In this document: positions 1 to 8,916 of the stretch, piece after piece
How the letters are laid out: every line of letters begins with the position of its first letter
How positions within the stretch are numbered: the stretch's first letter is position 1
DNA from: Melioribacteraceae bacterium 4301-Me
GTDB taxonomy: Bacteria > Bacteroidota > Ignavibacteria > Ignavibacteriales > Melioribacteraceae
Assembly: GCA_041538185.1 (NCBI GenBank)
Contig: JBGORM010000009.1
Span: 1 to 64,000, forward strand
Length of the DNA stretch: 64,000 nucleotides
Direction of reading: 5' to 3'
Notes under the pieces: generated by a model
Database searches by the model: none
What the model saw: the letters and a program-made list of their open reading frames with translations, nothing else
Told to the model about the DNA's origin: nothing
Program-made: the position numbers and the translations under genes

Positions 1-1
1 G

Positions 2-439
2 GCAGATGGGGATTCATTTGATGATGCGTTATCGGATTATGGGACGAGGACATGGTGGTTTAGAGAAAATCAAGGTGGCCCTGCTACACCTTGGGCTTAT
101 TTAAGTCCTGTTGATTTTGTTACAGGTGTCGAAGAAGCAAACCAATCTGTTCCATTGGAATTTAAGATAATAGGTAATTATCCTAATCCATTTAATCCAT
201 CTACAAAAATTAGATATTCACTTCCTTCTTCGGGTGATATAACAATTAATATTTATAACATCTTAGGCCAGAGGGTTTTCTCAAAAAATCTTCTGAATTT
301 GAGCAAGGGTTATCACGATTTTGAATTTAATGCTAACACTTTTGCTTCAGGAGTTTATTTTTACCAGATTATATATAGAAATGGAATTACAGGCCAAATA
401 ACAAATAGTAACACAGGAAAAATGTTACTGCTTAAGTAA
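2..439 (+). CDS. C-terminal part of a secreted protein with a T9SS type A sorting domain (partial, 5' end outside window)
   Basis: The reading frame is open from base 2 to the stop at 437-439 without a start, so this is the tail of a gene that begins before the window. The last ~90 residues form a type IX secretion sorting domain: the motif NYPNPFNPSTKI, then IYNILGQ, then a GVYFY turn near the end. Cargo with this domain crosses the outer membrane through the Por machinery. The upstream ~55 residues are rich in Gly, Asp and Trp and show no domain I recognise, so the catalytic or binding role cannot be named. A terminator follows at 464, so the gene is probably the last of its transcription unit. 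Confidence 0.85.
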   Translation, partial: ADGDSFDDALSDYGTRTWWFRENQGGPATPWAYLSPVDFVTGVEEANQSVPLEFKIIGNYPNPFNPSTKIRYSLPSSGDITINIYNILGQRVFSKNLLNLSKGYHDFEFNANTFASGVYFYQIIYRNGITGQITNSNTGKMLLLK

Positions 440-463
440 GATATTGGTTATTGGTGTTTAATT

Positions 464-495
464 GGAGAGGCGTTAGAATGCCTCTCCTTTTGTTA
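464..495 (+). terminator. Rho-independent terminator after the T9SS cargo gene
   Basis: A perfect 8-bp stem GGAGAGGC/GCCTCTCC (464-471 with 480-487) encloses an 8-base loop and is followed directly by TTTTGTT. It lies 25 bases after the stop at 439 and just ahead of the TonB receptor gene, so it separates two transcription units. Confidence 0.85.
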
Positions 496-515
496 ATTTC
501 TAAGATGAGGTTAAA

Positions 516-3173
516 ATGAACAAGACTGTTAAAAAGCAGACTTTTCATAAAATTAGATTTTTACTGTTAGCCGTGATAATGTTGTTTACTTATGATTATT
601 TATCTGCACAAACAACTGGTAAATTAGCAGGCAGAGTGGTTGATGAAAATGGTCAGCCTTTAATAGGTACCAATGTTATCGTTTTAGAAACGACCGCTGG
701 TGCATCAACCGATTTAGATGGTTATTATTCAATTATTAACTTAAGAGCGGGCACTTATAAAATTAAGTTTCAGTATATTGGCTATCAGAGTAAAGTTTAT
801 GAGAATGTAAGAATAACCTCTGACCAAACCACTCAATTAAATGTTACACTTACACCAGAAGCTGTTCAGGGACAGGAGGTAGTTGTAGTTGCTCAAAGGC
901 CAATTGTTAATTTCAATGAAACAAGTTCTGTAGTTTCAGTTAATAAGGAAGAAATTAAAAATCTGCCTCTGCAAAGTCTTAATGAAATAGTAAATTTACA
1001 GGCTGGTGTAATTGATGGGCATTTTAGGGGTGGAAGAATTGGTGAGGTACAATACCAAGTTGATGGTGTTAGTGTTGTTAATCCTTATGATAATTCTTCT
1101 ACTCTTACTTTAGATAAATCAATTCTGGAAGAAGTCCAGGTTATAAGCGGTACATTCGATGCAAAATACGGGCAAGCAATGTCTGGAGTTGTTAATGCAG
1201 TATTAAGAAGCGGTGGTGATAGATTTCAATTTTCAGGAGAAATTTACGGCGGAGATTATTTTACCACGGATACAAAACGGTACCCCCATAATAATACTTA
1301 TAATCCCACAGGTATAAGAAATTTACAATTAACCCTAAGTGGTCCAACAGGCATTAGCAATACATCATTTTTGATTAGTGGTAGAAGGTTTTTAGATGAT
1401 GGCTATTTGTTTGGTGTTAGAAAATTTTTACCTACTGATAAAAATAATTTTGAGCAGAAAATTTTTAATCCGACCGGTGATAATAAATTGGTTCCAATGC
1501 AGTACTATAAAGAATGGAGTGGACAGTTTAAGCTTACAAATAAATCTATTCCTAATGTTGAACTTAGTTATCAAGCTACCGGAAATCTTACAAAGCGTTC
1601 ATATTATAATCATTACTTTAGGTTAGACCCTGATGGCATTAAAGAGAATACTACAAAATCTTTATCACACGGTTTATCGTTCACTCACACTCTCTCAACC
1701 TCAATGTTTTACAAAATTAATCTTAGACAAAATTATTTTAATTATTCTGATTATAAGTATGAAAACTTATATGACCCCCGTTACCTTGAGGCCGGTCAAC
1801 CTAAAGGCGACCCTAATTATGAAGATGGAGCTTTTCTACAGGGGGTAGATTTATCACGCTTTAAACAAAAAACAATTTCATATATCCTAAAAGGTGATTT
1901 TACATGGCAGGCTAACCGCATTCATTTGTTAGAGGCTGGTTTTGAAGGGCAATACTCAGAAATTACATTTGGAAGTCCAGGCTTTATTGTTACTACAAAC
2001 GTTAACGGTGTAGAAATTCTTCAACCACGCGAAAATATTCCACGTGTTCCAGGCATTCAGACTTATTTTCCTAAACAAATGGCAGCTTATCTTCAAGATA
2101 GAATTGAATTGGGAGATTTAATTGTTAGAGCAGGTTTAAGATTTGAGTATTTCGATCCACATGCAAAAATACCAAGTGACTTGTCTAATCCCGCAAATTC
2201 CATTCAAGGTGCACCTAAATCTTTCTTAAAAAGAACTACAATTAAAACTGCTTTAGCACCAAGATTAGGCTTAAGTTTTCCTCTTACTTCAAGTTCTTCA
2301 GTTTATTTTTCTTATGGACATTTTTATCAATTGCCAGGCCTTGGGCTGCTTTATAACAATGCTGATTATTCAATACTTGATGAACTTCAAGCAGGGGGTA
2401 TAAGTTATGGTGTAATGGGTAATCCTGATTTGAACCCGGAATTTACAATTCAATATGAAGCTGGATATAAACAAGCCATTGGCAATAACTTCGGCGCAGA
2501 AATTTCTTTCTTTTATAAGGACATAAGAGACCTTTTAGGTGTTGAATTTGTAAGCACATACACAGCGGCAGAGTACGCAAGGTTTACTAACGTCGACTTT
2601 GGAAATGTATATGGGTTTACAATTTCTTTAACTCAAAGAAATTTTGGTAATATTTCCACCACACTTGATTATACTCTTCAATATGCACAGGGAAATTCAA
2701 GTGACCCAAGAGAAACTGCAAACAGAGCCGCTGCAGGCAAAGATGCTAGACCACGAACAATTTTCTTTGATTGGGACCAAAGACATACTCTTAACGCAAC
2801 TGTTTTGTATAACTTGCCTGACGATTTTTCCATTAGTGCTATTTTTAAATTAGGTACAGGTACACCATACACGCCGGAGATTGGGACTGGTTTCGGAGCG
2901 GATTTAGAAACCAATACAGGGCGAAAGCCCACCTATTTTGTAGTTGATTTAAGAGGTGAAAAGTATTTTCACATAGGTGCGTTGCGTATTAGTGTTTTTG
3001 CACGAGCATTTAATTTATTTAATCAAGATTTTCTGAACGGTTTTGTTTTTGCTTCTACTGGAAGCCCGGATTATACTCTTACACCTGAAGCACAAAGAGC
3101 TCAATTAACCGACCCATCAAGGTTCTATATGCCCCGTCGAATCGAATTTGGAATTACATTTGGGAGTAAATGA
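516..3173 (+). CDS. TonB-dependent outer-membrane receptor with carboxypeptidase-regulatory-like N-domain
   Basis: An 885-residue outer-membrane receptor. Residues 1-31 are a signal peptide ending LSAQ. Residues ~35-115 are a CarboxypepD_reg-like beta-sandwich (GRVVDENGQPLIGTNV, DLDGYYSI, YIGYQ). A plug domain spans ~128-235 (VDGVSVVNPYD, GTFDAKYGQAMSGVVN). The rest is beta-barrel with repeated aromatic strand patterns, ending in a C-terminal strand. Such receptors import substrates too large for porins using TonB energy. It heads a run of carbohydrate genes, so a glycan is a plausible ligand, but no SusD partner follows. Its stop overlaps the next start by 4 bases (ATGA), which indicates translational coupling to the 1088-residue secreted protein. 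Confidence 0.9.
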   Translation: MNKTVKKQTFHKIRFLLLAVIMLFTYDYLSAQTTGKLAGRVVDENGQPLIGTNVIVLETTAGASTDLDGYYSIINLRAGTYKIKFQYIGYQSKVYENVRITSDQTTQLNVTLTPEAVQGQEVVVVAQRPIVNFNETSSVVSVNKEEIKNLPLQSLNEIVNLQAGVIDGHFRGGRIGEVQYQVDGVSVVNPYDNSSTLTLDKSILEEVQVISGTFDAKYGQAMSGVVNAVLRSGGDRFQFSGEIYGGDYFTTDTKRYPHNNTYNPTGIRNLQLTLSGPTGISNTSFLISGRRFLDDGYLFGVRKFLPTDKNNFEQKIFNPTGDNKLVPMQYYKEWSGQFKLTNKSIPNVELSYQATGNLTKRSYYNHYFRLDPDGIKENTTKSLSHGLSFTHTLSTSMFYKINLRQNYFNYSDYKYENLYDPRYLEAGQPKGDPNYEDGAFLQGVDLSRFKQKTISYILKGDFTWQANRIHLLEAGFEGQYSEITFGSPGFIVTTNVNGVEILQPRENIPRVPGIQTYFPKQMAAYLQDRIELGDLIVRAGLRFEYFDPHAKIPSDLSNPANSIQGAPKSFLKRTTIKTALAPRLGLSFPLTSSSSVYFSYGHFYQLPGLGLLYNNADYSILDELQAGGISYGVMGNPDLNPEFTIQYEAGYKQAIGNNFGAEISFFYKDIRDLLGVEFVSTYTAAEYARFTNVDFGNVYGFTISLTQRNFGNISTTLDYTLQYAQGNSSDPRETANRAAAGKDARPRTIFFDWDQRHTLNATVLYNLPDDFSISAIFKLGTGTPYTPEIGTGFGADLETNTGRKPTYFVVDLRGEKYFHIGALRISVFARAFNLFNQDFLNGFVFASTGSPDYTLTPEAQRAQLTDPSRFYMPRRIEFGITFGSK

Positions 3174-6100
3174 TTATGATTAAGAAAAATTTTAATAGAA
3201 AAAAACTTGCTAAACAAATAATGCCTCTTCTTATACTATTACTGTTTTTCCCCAGAATGGTTACACCACAGAATTATTTGCCTGTTGTCCCACCTGAACT
3301 TAGAGGACGCATTGATATGGAAAGGATGGGAATGCACGATGCAAATAAAATTAGAACTATGTTTTATAATTATGGTATGGTTGGCGACTATCCCCCAGAT
3401 CCTTTAAAAGTTGACTATAGTGTTTTCCATTCAGTTGAGGTTCCTAAGGGTTCAGGTGAAAACTACAGTGATGGTACCACCCCCTTTGTTTTGTCGAAAA
3501 TCGTTCAGGAAACTGGCAAAGATGCATATATAATGTTAACTGGTTACAGAGAACGGCAGGGAACAAGTCCATTTACAAACAAAACTATGCGCTTTGAACC
3601 AAGACCAGGTTACTTTCAGACAGACCCAAATATTAACGTAGGCCGATCTGTGGCTATGAGTAACGATCCGAGAACTTGGCCAGACGCTTGGATTGATAAA
3701 CTTAACGACCAGGATGACCCTGGCTGGAAGGGCTCGTGGAATGGTTATTTTGGCAAAGCTCCTAAAGCTGATCAAGAGAGTTTTTGTGTTTATGATGATA
3801 ATTATTACGATGCATGGAGCTTTTACCCTGATTCAAGAGATAGAACTCGCAGAGGACTTGGCTTAAAAGTGGAACAAAGAGGATTTCAATGGTCTAACCC
3901 TCAATCTGCCTATGTCATTTTTTTTCATTATGATATTTCCAACGAAAGCACCACAAAGTACGATAATAATGTTATTTTCGGTTTGTATATGGACTCCGGC
4001 GTGGGCGGCTCGGCTATAGGAAAAGATGGAATCGCTGAATCTGATGACGATAATGCTTACTTTGATAAGTCCTTAGGATTAAATCTTGTTTACACTTGGG
4101 ATAAATACGGCAATGGATTTTTTGGACCAACAGGTTATCTAGGATATTCATACTTAGAAACACCAGGTAATCCTTTCGATGGAATCGATAATGATAGCGA
4201 TGGAATTATAGACGAGAAAAGAGACGGCGGACCCGGAGAACATATAGTAGGTCAAGAAGCAATTAAGGCATACGTTCAATCACATTATAACATGCAGCTG
4301 TTCGAACAATTTTATGGACCGCTGGAAAAAAGACCTGCATATATACTTGGCTCATGGTGGACCGGCGATGAAAACATGAATTGGATGGCTGAGTTTGATG
4401 ATACTGGCGCTGATGGAGTTTTTGGAACTCACGATACAGGTGAAAGAGATGGTATACCTACTCCAGGTGAACCAAATTTCGATAAAACCGACATCGATGA
4501 ATCAGACCAAATAGGACTTACTGGATTTAAGTTAAATCGTATAAAGGCCGGTGCTGGTAATCCCGACCCGCGAGTCGATCAAATTGTTTTTTTCGACGAT
4601 GGTAAAGAGTGGCCTAAAAGACTGTATAATATTTTCACTTCTCCCGATAGCGCTTTTGATAAACCATTAGCTCTAAATTATAACATTGGTTTTTTATTTG
4701 CGTCTGGACCTTTTATACTTGATACTGGTAAAAGGGAAAGATTCAGTTTAGCGCTGGGCTTTGGAAAAGATTTAAGAGAATTACGAAATACAACAAAAGT
4801 TGTTTTACAGATTTACAAAGCTAATTACCAATTTGCAGTTCCGCCACCGACACCAACAGTAAATGCATTTACAGGCGATGGTTTTGTTACTCTTACTTGG
4901 GATGATGCAGCCGAGCGTGCATACGACCCTGTAACAAACCGAAACGATTTTGAAGGTTACCGAGTTTACAGAAGTACAGACCCTGCTTTCTTAGACCCAC
5001 AAGTGATTTATACCGGTACGGGAACTGGTCCTATAGGAAATGGAAGACCTATAGCTCAATTTGATTTAAAAGATGGAATAGAAGGTTTTTCTAAATTAAC
5101 TGTTGAAGGCGTTGCATATTTTCTTGGTGAAGATACTGGTCTTTCACATACATTTACTGATACGACTGTCACAAATGGTCAAAGGTATTTTTATGCTGTA
5201 ACCTCTTACGATACCGGTGATGATTCAATAGAAATTTATCCTTCAGAAAGTTCAATTTCTGTAAGCCAAACTTTGAGAGGAGGTACAATTTTACCCAAAA
5301 ATGTTGTTGAAGTAATTCCTAATCCTCCTGCAACAGGCTACAAAGCAGCAAGTGCTTACGATATTGTTCATTCTGAAGGAAACGGATTTGGCGAGGTTTC
5401 AGTTGAAGTACTAAATTCTAAATTAGTTCCTCAAGACCATCTTTTTGAAATTGGTTTTACACATCCACAAGATAGTGTTCAAGCGTCTTATTATTACTTA
5501 ACAGATCTCACAACCGGTGATACTTTATTTTATTTTGGCAAAGATTTTAATGGCGAAGGAAGAGGTCCTGTTGGAGATGGATTGTTGCCTGTTGTAAAAA
5601 CTATTCCAACAATGCAAATTGATAACGATAAAACGGGTTTTGAAAATAGTCAGACAAATATAAAATATACAGTACGTTATTCTATTGGCTTACCAGTATC
5701 TTTGAGAAGACCAGGTTATCCTTATGATATCGATATTGTGTATGCATCGACCGTTCAAGATACTTCAATTGCTGGAATAGGACTGCCTGCTAAACCTACT
5801 TATTTTAAGGTAATTGCAAAAACTCCGGATGGGGATAAACAACTAGATTTTAGGTTTAGGAATGTTAGTAACTCGGGTGTGCTTAGTAACCCTGGCGATT
5901 ATATTGAAATTCTTTCTATTGATCCTACTAATCCAACTAAAATAAGACCAGTTTGGAGAATTGATGTAGATACCACTGGATTAGGGAAAAACCCAATTGT
6001 TCCTCCCTCGGCAGGTAGTGTTTTTCATCTAAAACTGAAGCTTCCTTTTTCTAAAGCCGATAAGTTTACTTTTAGAACAAAAGCTCAATACTTAGATGAA

Positions 6101-6436
6101 AATTTATCCAAAGAACAATTTGATAAAAAACCCTATGTTGTTCCTAATCCTTATGTAGGTGCTGCAAGTTTTGAACCGCAAAGATTTGCAGTCTCCGGCA
6201 GAGGTGAAAGAAAAATTGAGTTTAGAAATTTACCTGCAAACTGTACTATAAAGATATTTACCATTAACGGTGAGCTTGTCAAAACTCTGCACCACAGCGG
6301 TGATATAAATTCTGGAGTTATTGCGTGGGATTTAAGAAATAAAGATCAACTAGAAGTTGCACCCGGTCTTTATATATATCACGTTGATGGAGGTTCTAAT
6401 GGTACTTACATTGGTAAATTTGCAATCATTAAATGA
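3170..6436 (+). CDS. Large secreted protein with FN3-like domain and T9SS-like C-terminal domain, TonB-receptor partner
   Basis: A 1088-residue exported protein with no family I can name. After a signal peptide (~1-34) come ~500 residues rich in Asp, Gly and aromatics, including acidic stretches such as DGIDNDSDGIIDE and DIDESDQIG that resemble calcium-binding loops. A fibronectin-III-like segment lies at ~555-700 (FVTLTWDD, FEGYRVYRS, YAVTSYD). The C-terminal ~100 residues (PYVVPNPYVG, IKIFTINGELVKTL, GLYIYHV) resemble a T9SS sorting domain but lack the standard NYPNPFNP box. It is coupled by a 4-base overlap to the TonB receptor and followed by a PorV-like protein. It may be a surface partner of the receptor, in the position SusD would occupy; that is inference from gene order. 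A second in-frame ATG (MIK) at 3176 could also be the start. Confidence 0.8.
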   Translation: MIMIKKNFNRKKLAKQIMPLLILLLFFPRMVTPQNYLPVVPPELRGRIDMERMGMHDANKIRTMFYNYGMVGDYPPDPLKVDYSVFHSVEVPKGSGENYSDGTTPFVLSKIVQETGKDAYIMLTGYRERQGTSPFTNKTMRFEPRPGYFQTDPNINVGRSVAMSNDPRTWPDAWIDKLNDQDDPGWKGSWNGYFGKAPKADQESFCVYDDNYYDAWSFYPDSRDRTRRGLGLKVEQRGFQWSNPQSAYVIFFHYDISNESTTKYDNNVIFGLYMDSGVGGSAIGKDGIAESDDDNAYFDKSLGLNLVYTWDKYGNGFFGPTGYLGYSYLETPGNPFDGIDNDSDGIIDEKRDGGPGEHIVGQEAIKAYVQSHYNMQLFEQFYGPLEKRPAYILGSWWTGDENMNWMAEFDDTGADGVFGTHDTGERDGIPTPGEPNFDKTDIDESDQIGLTGFKLNRIKAGAGNPDPRVDQIVFFDDGKEWPKRLYNIFTSPDSAFDKPLALNYNIGFLFASGPFILDTGKRERFSLALGFGKDLRELRNTTKVVLQIYKANYQFAVPPPTPTVNAFTGDGFVTLTWDDAAERAYDPVTNRNDFEGYRVYRSTDPAFLDPQVIYTGTGTGPIGNGRPIAQFDLKDGIEGFSKLTVEGVAYFLGEDTGLSHTFTDTTVTNGQRYFYAVTSYDTGDDSIEIYPSESSISVSQTLRGGTILPKNVVEVIPNPPATGYKAASAYDIVHSEGNGFGEVSVEVLNSKLVPQDHLFEIGFTHPQDSVQASYYYLTDLTTGDTLFYFGKDFNGEGRGPVGDGLLPVVKTIPTMQIDNDKTGFENSQTNIKYTVRYSIGLPVSLRRPGYPYDIDIVYASTVQDTSIAGIGLPAKPTYFKVIAKTPDGDKQLDFRFRNVSNSGVLSNPGDYIEILSIDPTNPTKIRPVWRIDVDTTGLGKNPIVPPSAGSVFHLKLKLPFSKADKFTFRTKAQYLDENLSKEQFDKKPYVVPNPYVGAASFEPQRFAVSGRGERKIEFRNLPANCTIKIFTINGELVKTLHHSGDINSGVIAWDLRNKDQLEVAPGLYIYHVDGGSNGTYIGKFAIIK

Positions 6437-6457
6437 AATTTTTTTAATGGTGATAAA

Positions 6458-7495
6458 ATGAAAACGAACGGATTACATAAAAAATTATATATAGTCGTTT
6501 TGTATGGACTGTATTTTCTTTTTTCATGTGTTAATATTTATCCGCAAAGTAAAACGGGTACTACAATAGGACAGTTTCTTAAGATTGAGCCAAGTGCTCG
6601 CGCTGTAGGCTTGGGGAATGCGGGAGTATCTCTTTCTGGCGAGGCCTCTTTGCTTTTTTATAATCCTGCAAGTTTGGGCAGACTTCAAGGTGTGGATGTG
6701 CAGTTCACTTATAATAAGTGGCTTGCCGATATTCAATATAATTACGCTGTTGCTGCTATGAACATCAGCAGTATTGGCACTTTTTCCCTTGTAATAACTT
6801 CTTTAAATTCTGGTGAAATAGATGTAAGAACAGTTGAAAAACCCCTTGGTACAGGTGAAAGGTATACTGTAAATGATTTTTCATTGGGTCTTGCCTATGG
6901 ATTAATGTTAACCGACCGCGTGTCTGTTGGCTTACAAGTTAATTATATAAATGAATCAATCTGGCATAGCAGTCTTAATGCCTTTGGAATGAACTTCGGA
7001 GTACAATATCAATTAATGGATGGTGATTTTACAATTGGTGCAAGTGTCTCAAATTTTGGAACAAGAGCATCTTTTAACGGAAGAGACCTTTATATTAACT
7101 ATGACTTTGACCCCAAGAAATATGGAGATAATGATAGATTACCAGCTGAACTTCGTACTGATGAGTACTCTCTGCCAACTATATTTAGAGCAGGAATTTC
7201 TTACTTAGTTAAATTTAGCGATTCTTATAAATTACTTGTTTCTGCTGATGCAGTTCATCCGAATGATAATAATGAAAGCATAAATATTGGCGGTGAGTTG
7301 AATCTTATTGATATGATTACACTTCGTGCTGGTTATAGAAATTTGTTTATGCCGGACCTTGAGGGCGGTTTAGTGCTGGGTGCAGGCGTTAAAACTAAAA
7401 TAGGCAATTTCTTAACTGCCAAATTTGATTATGCTTGGGCAGATTATGGCGTTCTTCAAGAAGCTCATAGAATTACAGTGGGGGTAAGCTTTTAA
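6458..7495 (+). CDS. PorV/PorQ-family outer-membrane beta-barrel protein
   Basis: A 345-residue outer-membrane barrel. A signal peptide (~1-30) precedes the family opening GQFLKIEPSARAVGLGNAGV and ASLLFYNPASLGR, which are hallmarks of the PorV/PorQ (UPF0164-like) group. Amphipathic strands run to the terminal aromatic strand ITVGVSF. PorV in Bacteroidetes shuttles T9SS cargo to the attachment complex. This copy follows a T9SS-like secreted protein and precedes enzymes, so it may serve that cargo or act as a small porin. It could equally be one of many paralogues. The stop overlaps the next start by one base (TAATG). Confidence 0.85.
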   Translation: MKTNGLHKKLYIVVLYGLYFLFSCVNIYPQSKTGTTIGQFLKIEPSARAVGLGNAGVSLSGEASLLFYNPASLGRLQGVDVQFTYNKWLADIQYNYAVAAMNISSIGTFSLVITSLNSGEIDVRTVEKPLGTGERYTVNDFSLGLAYGLMLTDRVSVGLQVNYINESIWHSSLNAFGMNFGVQYQLMDGDFTIGASVSNFGTRASFNGRDLYINYDFDPKKYGDNDRLPAELRTDEYSLPTIFRAGISYLVKFSDSYKLLVSADAVHPNDNNESINIGGELNLIDMITLRAGYRNLFMPDLEGGLVLGAGVKTKIGNFLTAKFDYAWADYGVLQEAHRITVGVSF

Positions 7496-8901
7496 TGAAA
7501 AATAAATTTCAGCTAAAATTACTGATTTTACTGCTTTTGCCTCTGTTTTCTGATGCAATTTATTGCCAAAGCTACAAACCATATTGGAATAATGAATTTC
7601 AACTAAGCGCTGAACAAAAAAATTTTTTGGATACACTTCAGTATAAATCGTTTCTCTACTTTATTAACGAAATAAATCCAGAAAACGGGTTAGTGAAAGA
7701 TAGAAGTACAAACAACAAGGTGGTGAGTTCACAAGATTCTCCAGCGTCAATTGCTGCGGTGGCATTTGCAATTCCAATTTGGGCACTGGCTTCTGAAAAA
7801 GGATGGATTGAAAGAAAAAAAGCAATTAATCTCACTCTTGCAGCGTTAAAATTTTTCTGGAATTCTGAACAGTCACTGGATTCGCTTGCTACTGGCTACA
7901 AAGGTTTTTACTATCACTTCTTAGATATGTCAACTGGCAAAAGGTTTTGGAATTCTGAATTATCTTCAATTGATTCAGGATTGTTATTTTGCGGCTTCAT
8001 CTTTGCAAGGCAGTTCTATAATCACTCAAATCCAAAAGAAGTTCTAATTCGTCAACTTGCTGACAAATTATTGAAAAGAGTTGACTGGGAATGGTTTACT
8101 CTTAAACATTCACCAAAATATCCCTACACAATTTCATTGGGATGGGAACCAAATACTGGGTTTAACCAATTAGGATGGTGGGGTTATACAGAAGCTTTAT
8201 TTCTCTATATTATTGCTGCTGGGATGGATATGCCAAATGTAGATAAAGGCTACCAAACATGGCTTAGTTTTTATAAATGGAAAGAACCATATAAAAATTT
8301 AGCTCACGTAGTTTTTCCATCTCTTTTTGTTCATCAGTTTTCTATGATTTTTCTGGATATGAGAAATTGGACGGACTCATATATGAAAGAGAAAGGGATT
8401 GATTATTTTGAAAATTCGAGAAGGGCAACTTATGTACAAAGGCAATATGCAATTGAAAATCCAAACGGCTGGATAGGTTACGACAGCTTAACTTGGGGGC
8501 TGAGTGCCTGTGATGGCCCTGGCAGCAAATATAACTTTGATGAAAAAAAATTTTGGGATTACTCAGCAAGGGGTACTTCAGGTCTAGATTCAACTTTTGA
8601 TGATGGAACCCTGGCACCGTATTCACTTGCGGCTTCAATTCCTTTTGCACCTGAAATTTGTATCCCTTCTTTAATGAATATAAAAGAAAAATATGGACCT
8701 AAAGGGTTATGGGGTCCTTATGGATTTTATGATGCCTTTAACCCTACCTTAAATTGGTACGACAAAGACTATTTGGGTATTGATCAAGGACCTATCGTTC
8801 TCATGATAGAAAATTATTTTAACGGATTCGTGTGGAAATATTTTATGAAAGACCCAATTGTTATTAATGGTTTGAAAAAACTTGGTTTCGAAAAAAAATA
8901 A
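7495..8901 (+). CDS. Secreted glucoamylase-like (PF10091, GH144-related) hydrolase
   Basis: A 468-residue secreted enzyme with an N-terminal signal peptide (~1-24) and an all-helical catalytic region. Features of PF10091 are visible: YKSFLYFINEINPENGLVKDR at the front (compare FRYFWDYAD...GLARER in the paralogue at 14359), the aromatic-rich GWEPNTGFNQLGWWGYTEAL, and a tail with WGPYGFYDAFNPT, GIDQGPIVLMIENY and GFVWKYF. Members of this fold include GH144 endo-beta-1,2-glucanases, and the family name glucoamylase is historical. The substrate is therefore probably a beta-glucan, perhaps beta-1,2-linked; this is inference. It has no sorting domain, unlike the second copy, so it is probably periplasmic. 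The gene is translationally coupled to the PorV-like gene. Confidence 0.85.
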   Translation: MKNKFQLKLLILLLLPLFSDAIYCQSYKPYWNNEFQLSAEQKNFLDTLQYKSFLYFINEINPENGLVKDRSTNNKVVSSQDSPASIAAVAFAIPIWALASEKGWIERKKAINLTLAALKFFWNSEQSLDSLATGYKGFYYHFLDMSTGKRFWNSELSSIDSGLLFCGFIFARQFYNHSNPKEVLIRQLADKLLKRVDWEWFTLKHSPKYPYTISLGWEPNTGFNQLGWWGYTEALFLYIIAAGMDMPNVDKGYQTWLSFYKWKEPYKNLAHVVFPSLFVHQFSMIFLDMRNWTDSYMKEKGIDYFENSRRATYVQRQYAIENPNGWIGYDSLTWGLSACDGPGSKYNFDEKKFWDYSARGTSGLDSTFDDGTLAPYSLAASIPFAPEICIPSLMNIKEKYGPKGLWGPYGFYDAFNPTLNWYDKDYLGIDQGPIVLMIENYFNGFVWKYFMKDPIVINGLKKLGFEKK

Positions 8902-8916
8902 TGCTCTCGAAATATA

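Noticed and set aside
2678..2932. Reverse-strand open frames within the TonB receptor and other long genes
   Set aside because: They lie wholly inside well-supported genes, have no ribosome site and no family resemblance; they are frame shadows.
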